Below are positions 1 to 7,420 of a stretch of DNA of 53,627 bases, piece after piece. Source of the stretch: DATMBL01 sp050735975 (GTDB lineage Bacteria > Desulfobacterota > Binatia > UBA9968); NCBI GenBank assembly GCA_050735975.1, contig JBOHVS010000168.1, positions 1-53,627 of the forward strand, in the 5' to 3' direction. The translations under genes were made by a program, and so were the position numbers. Every line of letters begins with the position of its first letter. Position 1 is the stretch's first letter. Under the pieces are notes generated by a model. The model ran no database searches, was not told where the DNA came from, and saw only the letters and a list, made by a program, of their open reading frames with translations.

Positions 1-93
1 GAAAATGAATTGAGACAACGTTTTGTTACTGCCTGGCGGTCGCGTTGATCAAAGTAGTTAGCAGCGCAACACTATCATTTTCATCCGCGGTGT

Positions 94-109
94 TGTACCG
101 ACTGGTACA
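94..109. promoter_or_regulatory. Inverted repeat, possible operator upstream of the isocitrate lyase-family gene
   Basis: TGTACC and GGTACA form a perfect 6-bp inverted repeat with a 4-nt spacer, about 54 bases before the start codon at 163. Size and position fit a GntR- or TetR-type operator. No regulator gene is adjacent, so this is inference from symmetry only. A similar half-site pair (GATGTACC/GGTACATC) occurs at 8967-8994. Confidence 0.3.
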
Positions 110-162
110 TGAATTACTCTGTGGTGATAAAGTTCTCGTAATTCGCCTTTTTAGAGGTTCCT

Positions 163-1044
163 ATGACGTCACGACAACTATTTAAACAATTTCTCAAACG
201 CGACGAACTCCTGGTGGCCCCCGGTTGTTTCGACGGTCTTTCGGCGCGCCTGGTGCAGGAAGCGGGCTTCGAAGCAGCCTACCTCAGCGGCGGCGCGCTG
301 GCGCGCAGCATGGGCATTCCTGATATCGGCCTCGTCACTATGTCGGAAGTGATCGAGCGCGCCGCTCAAGTCGTCTCCGTAGTGAGTATTCCCGTGATCG
401 CGGACGCAGACACCGGCTATGGCAACGCCATCAATCTAGTGCGAACGGTGCGCGAGTACGAGCGAGCCGGGGTCGCTGCAATCCATATCGAAGACCAGAT
501 CACTCCCAAACGTTGCGGGCACCTCGACGGTAAGGAAGTCATTCCGCTTCCTGAAGTAGAGAAGAAGCTTCAAGCGGCGCTCGCCAGCCGCACAGACCCG
601 AACTTCTGTATCATTGCGCGGACCGATGCTCGCGGGGTGCACGGCTTCGATGACGCGATCAATAGAGGCCGAGCATTCGCCAAACTCGGAGTCGATGCCG
701 TCTTCATTGAAGCCCCGCAAACGGAGGCCGAACTGGAAGAGATCCCGCGCGCCGTTCCCGGCGTTCCACTCCTCGTCAACATCTTCAAAGGCGGCAAGAC
801 ACCCATGTTGCCGGCCGACCGGCTACAAAAGATGGGTTACCGAATCGCGATCTATCCGTCGGAAACTCAAAGAGCCGCGATTTATGCAATGCGACAAGCC
901 CTGAGCCTCCTCAAACGGGAAGGCACGACCGAAGCAATGGACGATGCCCTGACAACGTTCAAAGAGCGTGACAACGTCGTCGACCTCGACGGCTGGCAGC
1001 AACTGGAGAAACAGTACTTGGCCGTTGACAGCGAAAAGTCATAG
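163..1044 (+). CDS. Isocitrate lyase/PEP mutase superfamily enzyme (PrpB-like carbon-carbon lyase or oxaloacetate decarboxylase)
   Basis: A 293-residue cytoplasmic TIM-barrel enzyme of the PEP mutase/isocitrate lyase superfamily, close to the usual ~295 residues of 2-methylisocitrate lyase. Visible signatures are SGG at 42-44, the Mg-binding DADTGYG loop at 81-87, the gating-loop motif EDQITPKRCGH at 110-120 with Cys118 as the expected catalytic acid, and ARTDA at 152-156. The KRCGH form points to a C-C lyase (methylisocitrate lyase or oxaloacetate decarboxylase) rather than a phosphonate mutase, but the substrate cannot be read from sequence. The ATG at 163 is preceded by AGAGG (153-157). 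No prpC or prpD lies nearby, so a methylcitrate cycle is not supported by context. The gene stands alone, and repeat-rich DNA follows it. Confidence 0.9.
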   Translation: MTSRQLFKQFLKRDELLVAPGCFDGLSARLVQEAGFEAAYLSGGALARSMGIPDIGLVTMSEVIERAAQVVSVVSIPVIADADTGYGNAINLVRTVREYERAGVAAIHIEDQITPKRCGHLDGKEVIPLPEVEKKLQAALASRTDPNFCIIARTDARGVHGFDDAINRGRAFAKLGVDAVFIEAPQTEAELEEIPRAVPGVPLLVNIFKGGKTPMLPADRLQKMGYRIAIYPSETQRAAIYAMRQALSLLKREGTTEAMDDALTTFKERDNVVDLDGWQQLEKQYLAVDSEKS

Positions 1045-1178
1045 CCTGATCCCGGCGGAACTCCCGCCGCAAGAATCTTAGGCGTGCCCGAATCTGTTCG
1101 GAACTTGCGACACCTGCCGCAGCAATTTACCTGTAGTTGTCCTAAAGTTGCGACACAACGCCTTTCGTGAACCTTGCT

Positions 1179-1197
1179 GTTATCAAATTCTGATAAC
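1179..1197. repeat. Perfect 7-bp palindrome with 5-nt spacer
   Basis: GTTATCA, then AATTC, then TGATAAC: a perfect AT-rich inverted repeat in the gap between the isocitrate lyase-family gene and the pyruvyltransferase. It could be an operator or a weak terminator. There is no T-run after it, so a terminator is less likely. Confidence 0.3.
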
Positions 1198-1243
1198 AAT
1201 CGCGGGGCATTGTTATTGCACATCGTCAAATCCGACCGTGACA

Positions 1244-1450
1244 AGGATTTCTAGCTACGCGCTCGAAATGGGACATTATGCGCGTTTCAACGATTTTCGA
1301 ATTTTCCTCATTTCTGTCATTCCGAACGAATGTGAGGAATCTAATCCGAGAACTGCAAAACGAAAAAACAAGATTCCTCGCCCACGCTCGAAATGACAGA
1401 TAAGGTCGCAATGACGCCCTTTTGTCATTCCGAGTAGGTGAGGGTCTTCG
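1244..1450. repeat. Cluster of dispersed palindromic repeat family A (TGTCATTCCGA...GAGGAATCT)
   Basis: The gap from 1045 to 1551 carries no convincing gene but holds a cluster of this repeat. A forward arm lies at 1315-1342 (TGTCATTCCGA ... GAGGAATCT) and its inverted partner at 1371-1398 (AGATTCCTCG ... CGAAATGACA). Together they form a hairpin with 28-nt arms and a 28-nt loop. An extra inverted arm lies at about 1244-1274 and an extra forward arm at 1423-1450. Further copies are at 4143-4319 and 30988-31186. CACAGTCTG at 1460-1468 matches one end of the small element at 31061-31171. Confidence 0.8.
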
Positions 1451-1551
1451 GCTGCTTTTCACAGTCTGGCTCCGTGAGGGACCTTGCGCCAAATTGAACC
1501 ACTGCCAGACTTTCCCTAAGGTATGTAATGACTGCAAAAGCTGAGGTGTCG

Positions 1552-2685
1552 ATGAAATATCGTATCGCGATTTCGGGATCCTACGGCGGCATGAATCTCG
1601 GCGATGAGGCCATTCTTGAAAGCATGCTAAGGGAGCTCCGTGCCTCGCTCGATGTCGACGTTGTAATCTTCTCATACAATCCAAAGGACACGGAACAAAG
1701 ACACAAGGTCCGGGCGGTTCCAATCCGCGAGATGCATAAAGACGACGTTCTCAACGAGCTGCGCAAGCTGGATCTGTTCGTTCTCGGCGGCGGCGGGATC
1801 CTGTACGATGAATCCATAGAAATCTTCCTGCGCGACGTGATCTGGGCCAATGAGTTGCACATTCCGGTGATGGTTTATGCCGTGAGCGTCGGGCCGTTGA
1901 AAGCTCCTGAATCAAAACAACTCATCACCCAGGTGCTCAACCGGGTCGAAAAAATAACCGTGCGGGAGCGCGAAGCAAAAAGAATGCTGCATGATCTCGG
2001 AGTCACTCAGGAGATTGAGATTACCAGCGATCCCGGTCTTCTGTTGAAGCCTCAGCCGTTTACCAAGGAAATGCTGAAAAAAGAAGGCATCAGCGCCGAC
2101 ACGCCGCTGGTCGGTTTTTCGGTGCGCGAGCCCGGACCGGCGGCGCCTGACCTAAACATCGAGCAGTACCACGCGGTGCTTGCCAACGCGGCCGATTTCA
2201 TGGTGGAGCGTATCGATGCGCAGGTGGTTTTCGTCCCGATGGAGTTGGGTGAGCATAAGGATCCGCAGCATTCGCACGCGGTCATCTCGAAGATGGCCAA
2301 CGCGCAGCGGGCAAGCGTGCTCAAAGGACAATATACCTCCGGCGAGGTGCTCGGGTTGGTGAAGCACCTGTCTTTCGCCGTGGGAATGCGGCTTCATTTC
2401 CTGATTTTCGCCGGCATACAGAACGTTCCGTTCGTGCCGCTACCCTACGCGGCAAAAGTTTCGGGTTTTTTGTCGGACCTGGAGATGCCGATGCCGCCAA
2501 TCGCGGCTCTCAATGTCGGCAAGCTGTGCGCTTTCCTTGACCGCTCGTGGGATTATAGGAACCGGATCAAGAAGCAACTCGAAGAGCGAGTTCCTCCGCT
2601 GCAGGAGCGCGCCAAAACAACCAATCGGCTACTTTGCGATCTGTTGCGTTCTTTGAAGCCAAACCAAATCGAACCGCCGAAGTAA
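1552..2685 (+). CDS. csaB: Polysaccharide pyruvyl transferase, CsaB-like
   Basis: A GT-B-like polysaccharide pyruvyltransferase (PF04230). The family moves pyruvate from PEP onto cell-wall or exopolysaccharide sugars as a ketal. Signatures are an N-terminal SGSYGGMNLGDEAIL (about residues 7-21 from this start), the glycine-rich LGGGGILYDES, and the C-terminal GMRLHFLIFAG segment. There is no signal peptide, so the enzyme is cytoplasmic. An ATG at 1528 is also in frame; 1552 is preferred because GAGGTG lies 4-5 nt upstream and the protein then begins directly with the first beta strand. The stop is 19 nt before the next gene, which suggests one transcript. No other glycan genes are near, so the polymer is unknown. 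Confidence 0.85.
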   Translation: MKYRIAISGSYGGMNLGDEAILESMLRELRASLDVDVVIFSYNPKDTEQRHKVRAVPIREMHKDDVLNELRKLDLFVLGGGGILYDESIEIFLRDVIWANELHIPVMVYAVSVGPLKAPESKQLITQVLNRVEKITVREREAKRMLHDLGVTQEIEITSDPGLLLKPQPFTKEMLKKEGISADTPLVGFSVREPGPAAPDLNIEQYHAVLANAADFMVERIDAQVVFVPMELGEHKDPQHSHAVISKMANAQRASVLKGQYTSGEVLGLVKHLSFAVGMRLHFLIFAGIQNVPFVPLPYAAKVSGFLSDLEMPMPPIAALNVGKLCAFLDRSWDYRNRIKKQLEERVPPLQERAKTTNRLLCDLLRSLKPNQIEPPK

Positions 2686-2704
2686 TTTGGCTGGAGAAAG
2701 CATC

Positions 2705-4123
2705 ATGCCTCCTCTTACCCGCCCGAACACTCCCATTTCCGTCAGCTTGCGACCGCGCACCGCGCAGGTTGCCGCCGACACCGGCGTCCTCGTGATCGGC
2801 GGAGGACCGGCCGGCCTTGGGGCCGCTCTGGGCGCTGCAAATGCCGGCGCCCAGGTCATATTGGCAGAGCGATACGGATTTTTGGGCGGCAATGCGACCG
2901 CTTCTCTCGTTATGCCGCTCATGTCTTTCCATACGCAAAAACCGCGGGAGGAGAAACCGGGCAGGGTCACTCTCCTTCCGACGGACCATGGACCGGGCGA
3001 ACCAGTGGTGGCAGGGGCGCTGGCGACTCTTTTGAACCGGTTGGTGCAAGCCAACGGAGCCATCATCCCTTCACTTGAGACCGGCTACGTTGTTCCCTTC
3101 GATCCTGAGATATTCAAACTGGTTGCTCTGGAACTGTTGGATGAAGCCGGCGTGCATTTTCTTTTCCACGCGTTGGCAACTGATATTCTCAATGATGATG
3201 GCGTCACGGGCGTCGTATTCGAGACCAAATCCGGTCCCGTCGTGATTCGCGCCCGGGTGATTATAGACTGCACCGGGGATGGGGACATCGCCGCACAAGC
3301 CGGCGCCCCTTATGAAATCGGTAGAGATGACGACCGGCTCGTCCAGCCGATGACGTTGATGTTTCGCGTCGCGGAATTTCAGCGGGCGGCTTTCAAAGCC
3401 TATGTCAAGGAACATCCCGACGAATGGCGCGGCGTCCACGGCCTTTGGGATCTTATCCGCAGGGCCGCCGCGGATGGAGAGCTTCAATTATCCAGAGAGG
3501 ATATGCTTTTCTTTGCGACCCCCCATGAACGCGAAGTCAGCGTCAACAGCACGCGCGTAACGAAAGTCCTCGGTATCGATGTTTGGGACCTCTCGTACGC
3601 CGAATGGGAGAGCCGCCGCCAGTTGCGTCAGATCGCGGCGTTCCTGCGCCGATACGTGCCCGGGTTCGAGAAGGCTTACGTCGTGCAGAGCGGCGTGAAT
3701 ATCGGAGTCAGGGAGACCCGAAGATTTCTCGGCGATTACCAATTGAGCGCTGATGATATTTTGCAGGCGCGAAAGTTTCCTGATGTAATCGCCCGTAGCA
3801 CCTACCCGGTGGACATTCACAATCCGGAAGGCACCGGCACAACCCTCAAACGCATACCGCCCGGAGAAGCTTACGACATTCCCTTGCGATGTCTTTTGCC
3901 TCAGAAAGTCGACGGAGTTATCGTTGCCGGCCGTTGTATTTCCGGCACCCACGAAGCCCATTCTTCGTATCGCGTCATGCCGGTATCCATGGCGACCGGG
4001 CAGGCGGCGGGGGTTTGCGCCGCGCTCGCGGTTCGCTATGGAAAATCCCCCCGATCCATACCGGCGGCGGACGTTCAAAACGAGCTCATTCGTCAAGGCG
4101 CCGACTTGCGCGGCGCGCGGTAA
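2705..4123 (+). CDS. FAD-dependent oxidoreductase (FAD_oxidored family)
   Basis: A 472-residue flavoprotein. The dinucleotide-binding motif GGGPAGLGAALGAANAG is near the N terminus, followed by ERYGFLGGNAT. CTGDGDIAAQAGAP lies in the middle, and a C-terminal FAD contact VAGRCISGTHEAHSSYRV is followed by ATGQAAG. This layout matches the PF12831 family, whose members often have unknown substrates. An upstream in-frame TTG (2687) is less likely than the ATG at 2705, which has GGAGAA 6-7 nt before it. It follows the pyruvyltransferase by 19 nt, so the two are probably co-transcribed; the biochemical link is not evident. No signal peptide or membrane span is seen. Confidence 0.85.
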   Translation: MPPLTRPNTPISVSLRPRTAQVAADTGVLVIGGGPAGLGAALGAANAGAQVILAERYGFLGGNATASLVMPLMSFHTQKPREEKPGRVTLLPTDHGPGEPVVAGALATLLNRLVQANGAIIPSLETGYVVPFDPEIFKLVALELLDEAGVHFLFHALATDILNDDGVTGVVFETKSGPVVIRARVIIDCTGDGDIAAQAGAPYEIGRDDDRLVQPMTLMFRVAEFQRAAFKAYVKEHPDEWRGVHGLWDLIRRAAADGELQLSREDMLFFATPHEREVSVNSTRVTKVLGIDVWDLSYAEWESRRQLRQIAAFLRRYVPGFEKAYVVQSGVNIGVRETRRFLGDYQLSADDILQARKFPDVIARSTYPVDIHNPEGTGTTLKRIPPGEAYDIPLRCLLPQKVDGVIVAGRCISGTHEAHSSYRVMPVSMATGQAAGVCAALAVRYGKSPRSIPAADVQNELIRQGADLRGAR

Positions 4124-4142
4124 CCGCTCCTTTGAGCGCTTC

Positions 4143-4319
4143 TGTCATTCCGAACGAATGTGAGAAATCTAGTCCGAAGACAAAGAACAATGCAAAACAA
4201 GATTTCTCCCTACGGTCGAAATGACAAGAACGGGTCGAACAGGGACGCCTCATTGTCATTCCGAGTGAGCGGAGCGACGAGGAATCTAAGCCGAAATGAC
4301 AGATTTAGCTCGGAATGAC
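4143..4319. repeat. Dispersed palindromic repeat family A, two units
   Basis: This repeat pair accounts for much of the gap between 4124 and 4486. A forward arm at 4143-4170 pairs with an inverted arm at 4200-4226 (GATTTCTCCCTACGG, then TCGAAATGACA). A second, longer forward arm at 4254-4287 is followed by a shortened inverted arm ending near 4318 (CTCGGAATGAC). The remaining bases to 4470 show nothing recognisable. Confidence 0.8.
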
Positions 4320-4486
4320 CCGGATTGTTGACTCCGACGTGATGAGTTGCGGAACCCATCCTACTCCCTGCCAGGCTCGCGCGTGCCGCCTCATGACCGA
4401 GCTTGCCGCGGTAGCCTTGACATTGCTTTCCTCACTGCCATAACGTCGCTCCGATCCATACCTCTTCACCAAAAGGAGAAACTTCG

Positions 4487-5986
4487 ATGAGTTCACCTGA
4501 CCCGCGCTTCAATGTTATCGAGGCTACCATCGACGGCATACACAGGGCTTACCGATCCGGCCGGCTCACGGCGCGCCAACTGGTGCAGATGTATCTGGAT
4601 CGCATCGAGGCCTATGACAAGCAAGGGCCGGCAATCAACGCCATTATTACGATCAATCAGAACGCGCTCGAAGAGGCGGACGGTCTCGACGCCGCATTCA
4701 AGGCTTCCGGATTCGTCGGGCCGCTGCACGGGATTCCGGTCGTAATGAAGGATCAGGGCGACGTCAAAAGCATGCCGACGACCTTGGGTTCTGTATTGTT
4801 CAAGGAATACTATCCGGATCGAGATGCGTTTGTCGTCGAGAAACTGAAAAAAGCCGGCGCGATTGTCTTGGCAAAGACTACGCTCGGTGAATTAGGCGCC
4901 GGCGATACCCATGGTTCCCTGTTTGGATCGACCCGAAACCCGTATGACTTGGATCGAACCGTCGGCGGCTCATCCGGCGGTTCCGGGGCAAGCGTATCCG
5001 CCAACTATGCCGCCGTGGGCATTGGACAGGAGGGCTTTGCGTCCATCCGCAGGCCATCGACCTGGAACTGCATCGTCGGCATGCGGCCCACAGCCGGTCT
5101 TGTCAGCCGGGGCGGCGTCTATGCCGGCTGGCCGTCCGTCGCGGGATCTCTGGGCCCTATGTGCCGCACTGTCACCGATCTGGCGAAGCTTTTAGACATA
5201 ATGGTCGGTTACGATCCGGAAGATCCGTTGACCGCCAGAGGCGTGGGCCAGGTTCCCGGCACGTACACGAAATTCCTCGATAAGAACGGCTTGAAAGGAG
5301 CGCGTCTTGGCGTTCTCCGCGAATCTATAGGTTTTCATGCCGAACCCGATTCCGCAGACTTCAAAAAAATCACCGAAGTTTTCGACAGAACGATCGCGGA
5401 ACTGAAAGCCGCCGGCGCCGAGATCGTTGATCCAATCGTCATTCCAGACCTGAAGCCGTCCCTGGCAAAACGCGCCGGAAGCTTCGCTGACGAAGAGGAA
5501 GCCTTCAAAGTCTACCTTGGCAGAAGCGCTAACCCCTCCTATAAATCCCGCGAAGAGGCAAAGCGATCTTCAGAGTTTCCAAAGGTCGGGAGGGGCGCTC
5601 GGGACCGATGGGAAAGAAGGGCGGAACCGAGCGCGCACTATGAGTATCTCAAAGCCCGCGATGAAATGATGACGGCCGTGCTCAAGGTTATGGCGGATAA
5701 CAAGTTGGACGCGATCGTGCACAAAGCCGTCGAGCACCAGCCGACCCTCATCAAGGACGGAATCAACCCGCCTTACGTCGATCAAAAAGGCGCCCCGCAT
5801 CTGAACACGTTTCTGGTATTTGTTCCTTCGATCGTCGTGCCCGCCGGTTTCACGCGCGAGAACCTGCCGGCCGGGATTACCTTCCTCGGGCGTCCTTATG
5901 ACGACGGCAACATGATCAAGCTCGCCTTTGCCTACGAGCAAGCGACGCACCATCGCCGTCCGCCCGCGAGCGTGACGCCGCTCTAA
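4487..5986 (+). CDS. Amidase signature family hydrolase
   Basis: A 499-residue amidase (PF01425) that would hydrolyse a carboxamide to acid and ammonia through a Ser-cisSer-Lys triad. Lys88 lies in VVMKDQGDVKS. The glycine/serine stretch GGSSGGSGASVSA (160-172) supplies the cis-Ser (Ser162/163). Ser186 in GQEGFASIRRPS is the expected nucleophile. The nucleophile motif is ASIR where most amidases have GSI(R/V), a conservative change. Strong ribosome site AAAAGGAGAA at 4471-4480. Substrate unknown. The neighbours are a leaderless NMT1-type binding protein downstream and an FAD oxidoreductase upstream, so a small catabolic locus is possible. It is not the GatA subunit, since no gatB or gatC is present. 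Confidence 0.9.
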   Translation: MSSPDPRFNVIEATIDGIHRAYRSGRLTARQLVQMYLDRIEAYDKQGPAINAIITINQNALEEADGLDAAFKASGFVGPLHGIPVVMKDQGDVKSMPTTLGSVLFKEYYPDRDAFVVEKLKKAGAIVLAKTTLGELGAGDTHGSLFGSTRNPYDLDRTVGGSSGGSGASVSANYAAVGIGQEGFASIRRPSTWNCIVGMRPTAGLVSRGGVYAGWPSVAGSLGPMCRTVTDLAKLLDIMVGYDPEDPLTARGVGQVPGTYTKFLDKNGLKGARLGVLRESIGFHAEPDSADFKKITEVFDRTIAELKAAGAEIVDPIVIPDLKPSLAKRAGSFADEEEAFKVYLGRSANPSYKSREEAKRSSEFPKVGRGARDRWERRAEPSAHYEYLKARDEMMTAVLKVMADNKLDAIVHKAVEHQPTLIKDGINPPYVDQKGAPHLNTFLVFVPSIVVPAGFTRENLPAGITFLGRPYDDGNMIKLAFAYEQATHHRRPPASVTPL

Positions 5987-6041
5987 AGAAAATGGACTGC
6001 CTTGCGGGAATTGAGTCCGTAGCGAGCAAAATGACAGGAGC

Positions 6042-6075
6042 ACATGGGAGTTTTCAACACATGGGAGTGTTCAAC
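6042..6075. repeat. 17-bp tandem duplication
   Basis: ACATGGGAGTTTTCAAC is followed at once by ACATGGGAGTGTTCAAC, one mismatch, in the short gap between the amidase and the binding protein. A degraded inverted arm of repeat family A (GCAAAATGACAGG) lies just before it. Confidence 0.6.
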
Positions 6076-6177
6076 ATTGACGCCACAAGATATTATTCGA
6101 TACTGTTAGCAACGGGAGCAGGCTGGGCTGGGCACGATAAGGTGGGATGAAAAACTCCTGCCGCGGGAGGTGTCTTT

Positions 6178-7071
6178 ATGAAACAGTTCCGAATAGAACC
6201 GCATGGCCGCCTTCAGGAATGGGTCGCTGACGAAAAAGGATACTTCAAGGACGAGGGATTGGAGTACGAGTTCTTAGACTCGTACGCAGCGGCAGCATCC
6301 GGTTACGCTCTCGTCCAGTCCACGGAGGGGGCCGCGCCCGAAGTCAAGCGCGGCGCCTTCGAGAATATGGAGCGGGGCCGCGTCGCCGACATTAGCTGCG
6401 CCTGCCATTGGGCGGTGAACATGGCCTCCTCGACCGGGCATGGCCGCATGTGGGGGCACGCCTATTCCGTCACGCCTTCGGCCATCGTCGTGCCGCCGGA
6501 GTCCTCGATTCGAAAGTCCCGCGACCTGGCCGGTGTGGAAGTGGGGGTGGGATATCACTCCGGTAGTTATTTCTCGGCGATCCAAGCATTGGAGAAAATC
6601 CTCAAGCCTGACGAGCTCAAGCTGCGCTTTATCGGCCAGCCTCAAGATCGCTTGGCCGCGCTGTTGGACCGCAAGGTCGATGCTGCGAACATGTTCGGCG
6701 CCCCGCTGTATGTCGTTGAACAGCAGGGTTTTCGAAAAATCCTTGACACGACATTCATGATCGGGTTCCTGTTACATGCGGACGTGGACCCGGATGATGT
6801 TAAACGCTACTTTAACGCGCTGCAGCGCGCGCAACGAGACATCGACCTGGAGCCGGAGCGCTACAAGCATTACTTCCTTAAGGAGTTGCCGGCGAAGTAT
6901 CGGGACTTGATTGATGTCGGCGGGTTTGGACCGGGAGAGCGCCTGGTGTTCGAGCCTTATACGCGGGAGATGTTCGAGCAAACGCATCGGTGGATGGAGC
7001 AGGCAAAGCTCTTCCCCGAGGGTCAGGTTGGCGCGCGAGACTATGACCGTGCGGTCTCCGCGGATGGATGA
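6178..7071 (+). CDS. NMT1/THI5-like substrate-binding protein without a signal peptide
   Basis: A 297-residue protein with the bilobed fold of NMT1/THI5-type ABC solute-binding proteins. Visible features are an N-terminal WVADEKGYFKDEGLEYEF ligand-lobe motif, the hinge-like SIRKSRDLAGVEVGVGY, and DRLAALLDRKVDAANMFG, the usual second-lobe segment. There is no signal peptide or lipobox, and the first residues already belong to the first beta strand. It is therefore either cytoplasmic, in the manner of the THI5-type enzymes, or its start is misplaced. A strong ribosome site GGGAGGTG at 6165-6172 supports the ATG at 6178. The cysteine pair in ISCACHW is not the THI5 iron motif. No permease or ATPase gene follows. 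Function uncertain. Confidence 0.75.
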   Translation: MKQFRIEPHGRLQEWVADEKGYFKDEGLEYEFLDSYAAAASGYALVQSTEGAAPEVKRGAFENMERGRVADISCACHWAVNMASSTGHGRMWGHAYSVTPSAIVVPPESSIRKSRDLAGVEVGVGYHSGSYFSAIQALEKILKPDELKLRFIGQPQDRLAALLDRKVDAANMFGAPLYVVEQQGFRKILDTTFMIGFLLHADVDPDDVKRYFNALQRAQRDIDLEPERYKHYFLKELPAKYRDLIDVGGFGPGERLVFEPYTREMFEQTHRWMEQAKLFPEGQVGARDYDRAVSADG

Positions 7072-7195
7072 TCCCGGCGCACTCCGCTGCCAAGAGCATT
7101 GAGAGGCCCTCATAACCAGAAAGCCACGACCGGAGCTCCTCAGCAGCAGTCTTGAGCCATTAGGCACTCTCCGCAAAAAAGACCACGAAATCTCA

Positions 7196-7347
7196 TTTCA
7201 CCGCAGAGGCGCAGAGCACACAGAGACGGAAAACAATTTAACCGCAGAGAACACAAAGAATTCAAAGTTGATTCTATGCGACCTTTGAGTTCTTTGTGGT
7301 TAACAATATCCGAGTAGTCTCTGCGACCTCTGCGTCTCTGTGGTTGA
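7196..7347. repeat. Nested inverted repeat of the 'ACCGCAGAGGCGCAGAG' type
   Basis: This fills the gap before the deoxyhypusine-synthase homologue. Outer arms (CACCGCAGAGGCGCAGAG near 7200 and CTCTGCGTCTCTGTGGTT near 7328-7344) and inner arms (AACCGCAGAGAACACAAAG and CTTTGAGTTCTTTGTGGTT) pair as a long double hairpin. The sequence resembles a low-complexity dispersed repeat seen in many environmental bacterial genomes. No coding potential. Confidence 0.75.
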
Positions 7348-7420
7348 GTCCTATGGCATTGTGGGCGCATGCACCTGTAATTGACTGGGCGGATTCGCCG
7401 TGTTACGAAGCAAAAACACC

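Noticed and set aside
6178..7071. THI5-type pyrimidine synthase
   Set aside because: The iron-binding cysteine motif of that enzyme is not seen; only the general fold pattern is shared.
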